14,623 nucleotides of DNA from assembly GCA_002415465.1 (NCBI GenBank), contig DHYT01000124.1:2465-17087 (forward strand). Direction: 5' to 3'. Positions 13,802 to 14,623 of the stretch are shown here, one piece after another. Under the pieces are notes generated by a model. That model did no database searches. It was not told the origin of the DNA and saw only the letters and a list, made by a program, of their open reading frames with translations. Made by a program: the position numbers and the translations under genes. Position 1 is the stretch's first letter; each line of letters opens with the position of its first letter. This DNA comes from Desulfobulbaceae bacterium UBA5123 (GTDB lineage Bacteria; Desulfobacterota; Desulfobulbia; Desulfobulbales; UBA5123).

Positions 13802-14623
13802 ATGAAAAAAGCGCTTCTCGCCATCCTGCCGCTTTTCCTTCTCCTGCCCGATGCGGCTTTCGGCCAAGAGATTCTCGCCGTCATGGACACGGAACGCCCA
13901 CATTACCAGCAGATGTTGCAGGGATTCATGAGCGTCTGCGCGTGCTGCACGATCGCCCCGGCGGTCGGCGTCAAAAGCATTCAGCAGGTGACGCTTCGTC
14001 AGCTTGTGATCGCCGACAAAAGCCCGGAGGCGATCTCCGCCGAGATCCGGAACACCCGCCCCGACCTGATCCTGGCCATCGGCAACCGCAGCCTGCAGGC
14101 GACGATGCAGGTGACCGAGGTCCCCATTGTCTATCTGCTGGTCGCCAATCCGCAGCGCCTTGTCGGCAAACGCGGGAACATCACCGGCATCGAACTCCGC
14201 CTGCCGGCCGACCAGCAATTCGAGGCCATCCGCCGGCATCTGCCGAATGTGAAACGATTGGGGGTGATCTACGATCCGGCCCGCACCGGCGATCTTGTTG
14301 CCGAGGCGACTATTGCCGCCCCCAAACATCTTCTCAAACTGATCGCAAGCCCGATCAACAACCGGGGCGATATCCCGAAACTGCTGAGCGGCTTGCGCAC
14401 CGCACGGGTTGACGCAATCTGGATGCTCCCCGACATAACGCTGCTGGAGCCGACCACCCTGCAGGATCTCGTGCTCTTCTCCCTTGAAAACAAGATGCCG
14501 CTCATCACCTTCGCCGATAAATACCTGCAAGCCGGCGCCGCGGTCTCCATCACCCTCGACATGACGACGATCGGCGCCGAGGCCGGGAAAATGGCGAACG
14601 CCATCATCGGCGGGGCGCCCGTC
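13802..14623 (+). CDS. ABC transporter substrate-binding protein, ABC_sub_bind type (C-terminus cut by window edge)
   Basis: 274 residues are visible with no stop before the window ends. A signal peptide is clear (MKKALLAILPLFLLLPDAAFG, then QE). The mature part has the two-lobed pattern of the ABC_sub_bind (TrpX/YtrA-like) family: RPDLILAIGNRSLQ, VPIVYLLVANPQR, NITGIELRLPADQQ, RLGVIYDPARTGDL, VDAIWMLPDITLL, MPLITFADKYLQAGAAVSI. Family members bind amino acids or other small ligands; some act as sensors beside histidine kinases. A CACC cysteine cluster (Cys46, 48, 49) is unusual for the family. The ribosome site is weak (AAGG 14 bases upstream). It is divergent from the TonB receptor, so the two may share control. 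Confidence 0.88.
   Translation, partial: MKKALLAILPLFLLLPDAAFGQEILAVMDTERPHYQQMLQGFMSVCACCTIAPAVGVKSIQQVTLRQLVIADKSPEAISAEIRNTRPDLILAIGNRSLQATMQVTEVPIVYLLVANPQRLVGKRGNITGIELRLPADQQFEAIRRHLPNVKRLGVIYDPARTGDLVAEATIAAPKHLLKLIASPINNRGDIPKLLSGLRTARVDAIWMLPDITLLEPTTLQDLVLFSLENKMPLITFADKYLQAGAAVSITLDMTTIGAEAGKMANAIIGGAPV

Overview
This is a GC-rich window whose gene content points to an anaerobic member of the former Deltaproteobacteria (Desulfuromonadota/Desulfobacterota type). The pointers are a mercury-methylation pair (hgcA, hgcB), a chemoreceptor with a periplasmic c-type heme motif, and a geopeptide-type radical SAM locus. The assignment comes from gene content only; there is no rRNA or other phylogenetic marker. 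No tRNA, rRNA, insertion sequence, CRISPR array or replication origin was seen.

Layout. (1) 1-3395, minus strand: hgcA, then hgcB, a gap of about 127 bases, then a small exported membrane protein and a PAS/HisKA sensor histidine kinase that runs off the left edge. HgcA carries the NVWCAAGKG cap-helix motif and five or so C-terminal membrane helices. HgcB has two 4Fe-4S motifs, a lone Cys73 and a C-terminal Cys-Cys. (2) 3568-3945, plus: a YkgJ-type cysteine-cluster protein, divergent from hgcA. (3) 4157-7719, plus: two translationally coupled ABC exporter half-subunits of the MdlA/MdlB heterodimer type, behind a strong sigma70-like promoter. (4) 7842-8129, plus: a small charged coiled-coil protein resembling the Sll1863 stress family. 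(5) 8366-9916, plus: a methyl-accepting chemotaxis protein with a periplasmic CASCH heme motif, followed by a strong bidirectional terminator. (6) 13501-10015, minus: a TonB-dependent receptor, a 28-residue geopeptide-like precursor, an intercistronic terminator/attenuator and a radical SAM/SPASM maturase. (7) 13802 to the right edge, plus: an ABC substrate-binding protein of the ABC_sub_bind type, truncated, divergent from the TonB receptor.

Most notable observations. First, the hgcA frame is open upstream of its first obvious start codon, through a single in-frame UGA, to a GTG with a good Shine-Dalgarno. Nineteen bases after that UGA is a GGUC-tetraloop hairpin very like the E. coli fdhF SECIS. 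This suggests an HgcA with an N-terminal Cys-Sec pair, a hypothesis that comparison with HgcA homologues can test. Second, an unannotated-size gene at 11410-11496 encodes a geopeptide-like RiPP precursor. It is separated from its radical SAM maturase by a 12-bp perfect-stem terminator and lies just after a TonB receptor.

How they work together. HgcA (corrinoid methyl carrier) and HgcB (ferredoxin reductant) form the Hg(II) methylation system. The kinase and its membrane partner may be a sensory unit transcribed from the same strand. The ABC pair is a self-contained exporter. The RiPP locus makes a modified peptide whose function is unknown; its neighbour receptor and the divergent binding protein raise the possibility of an uptake role, which is inference.
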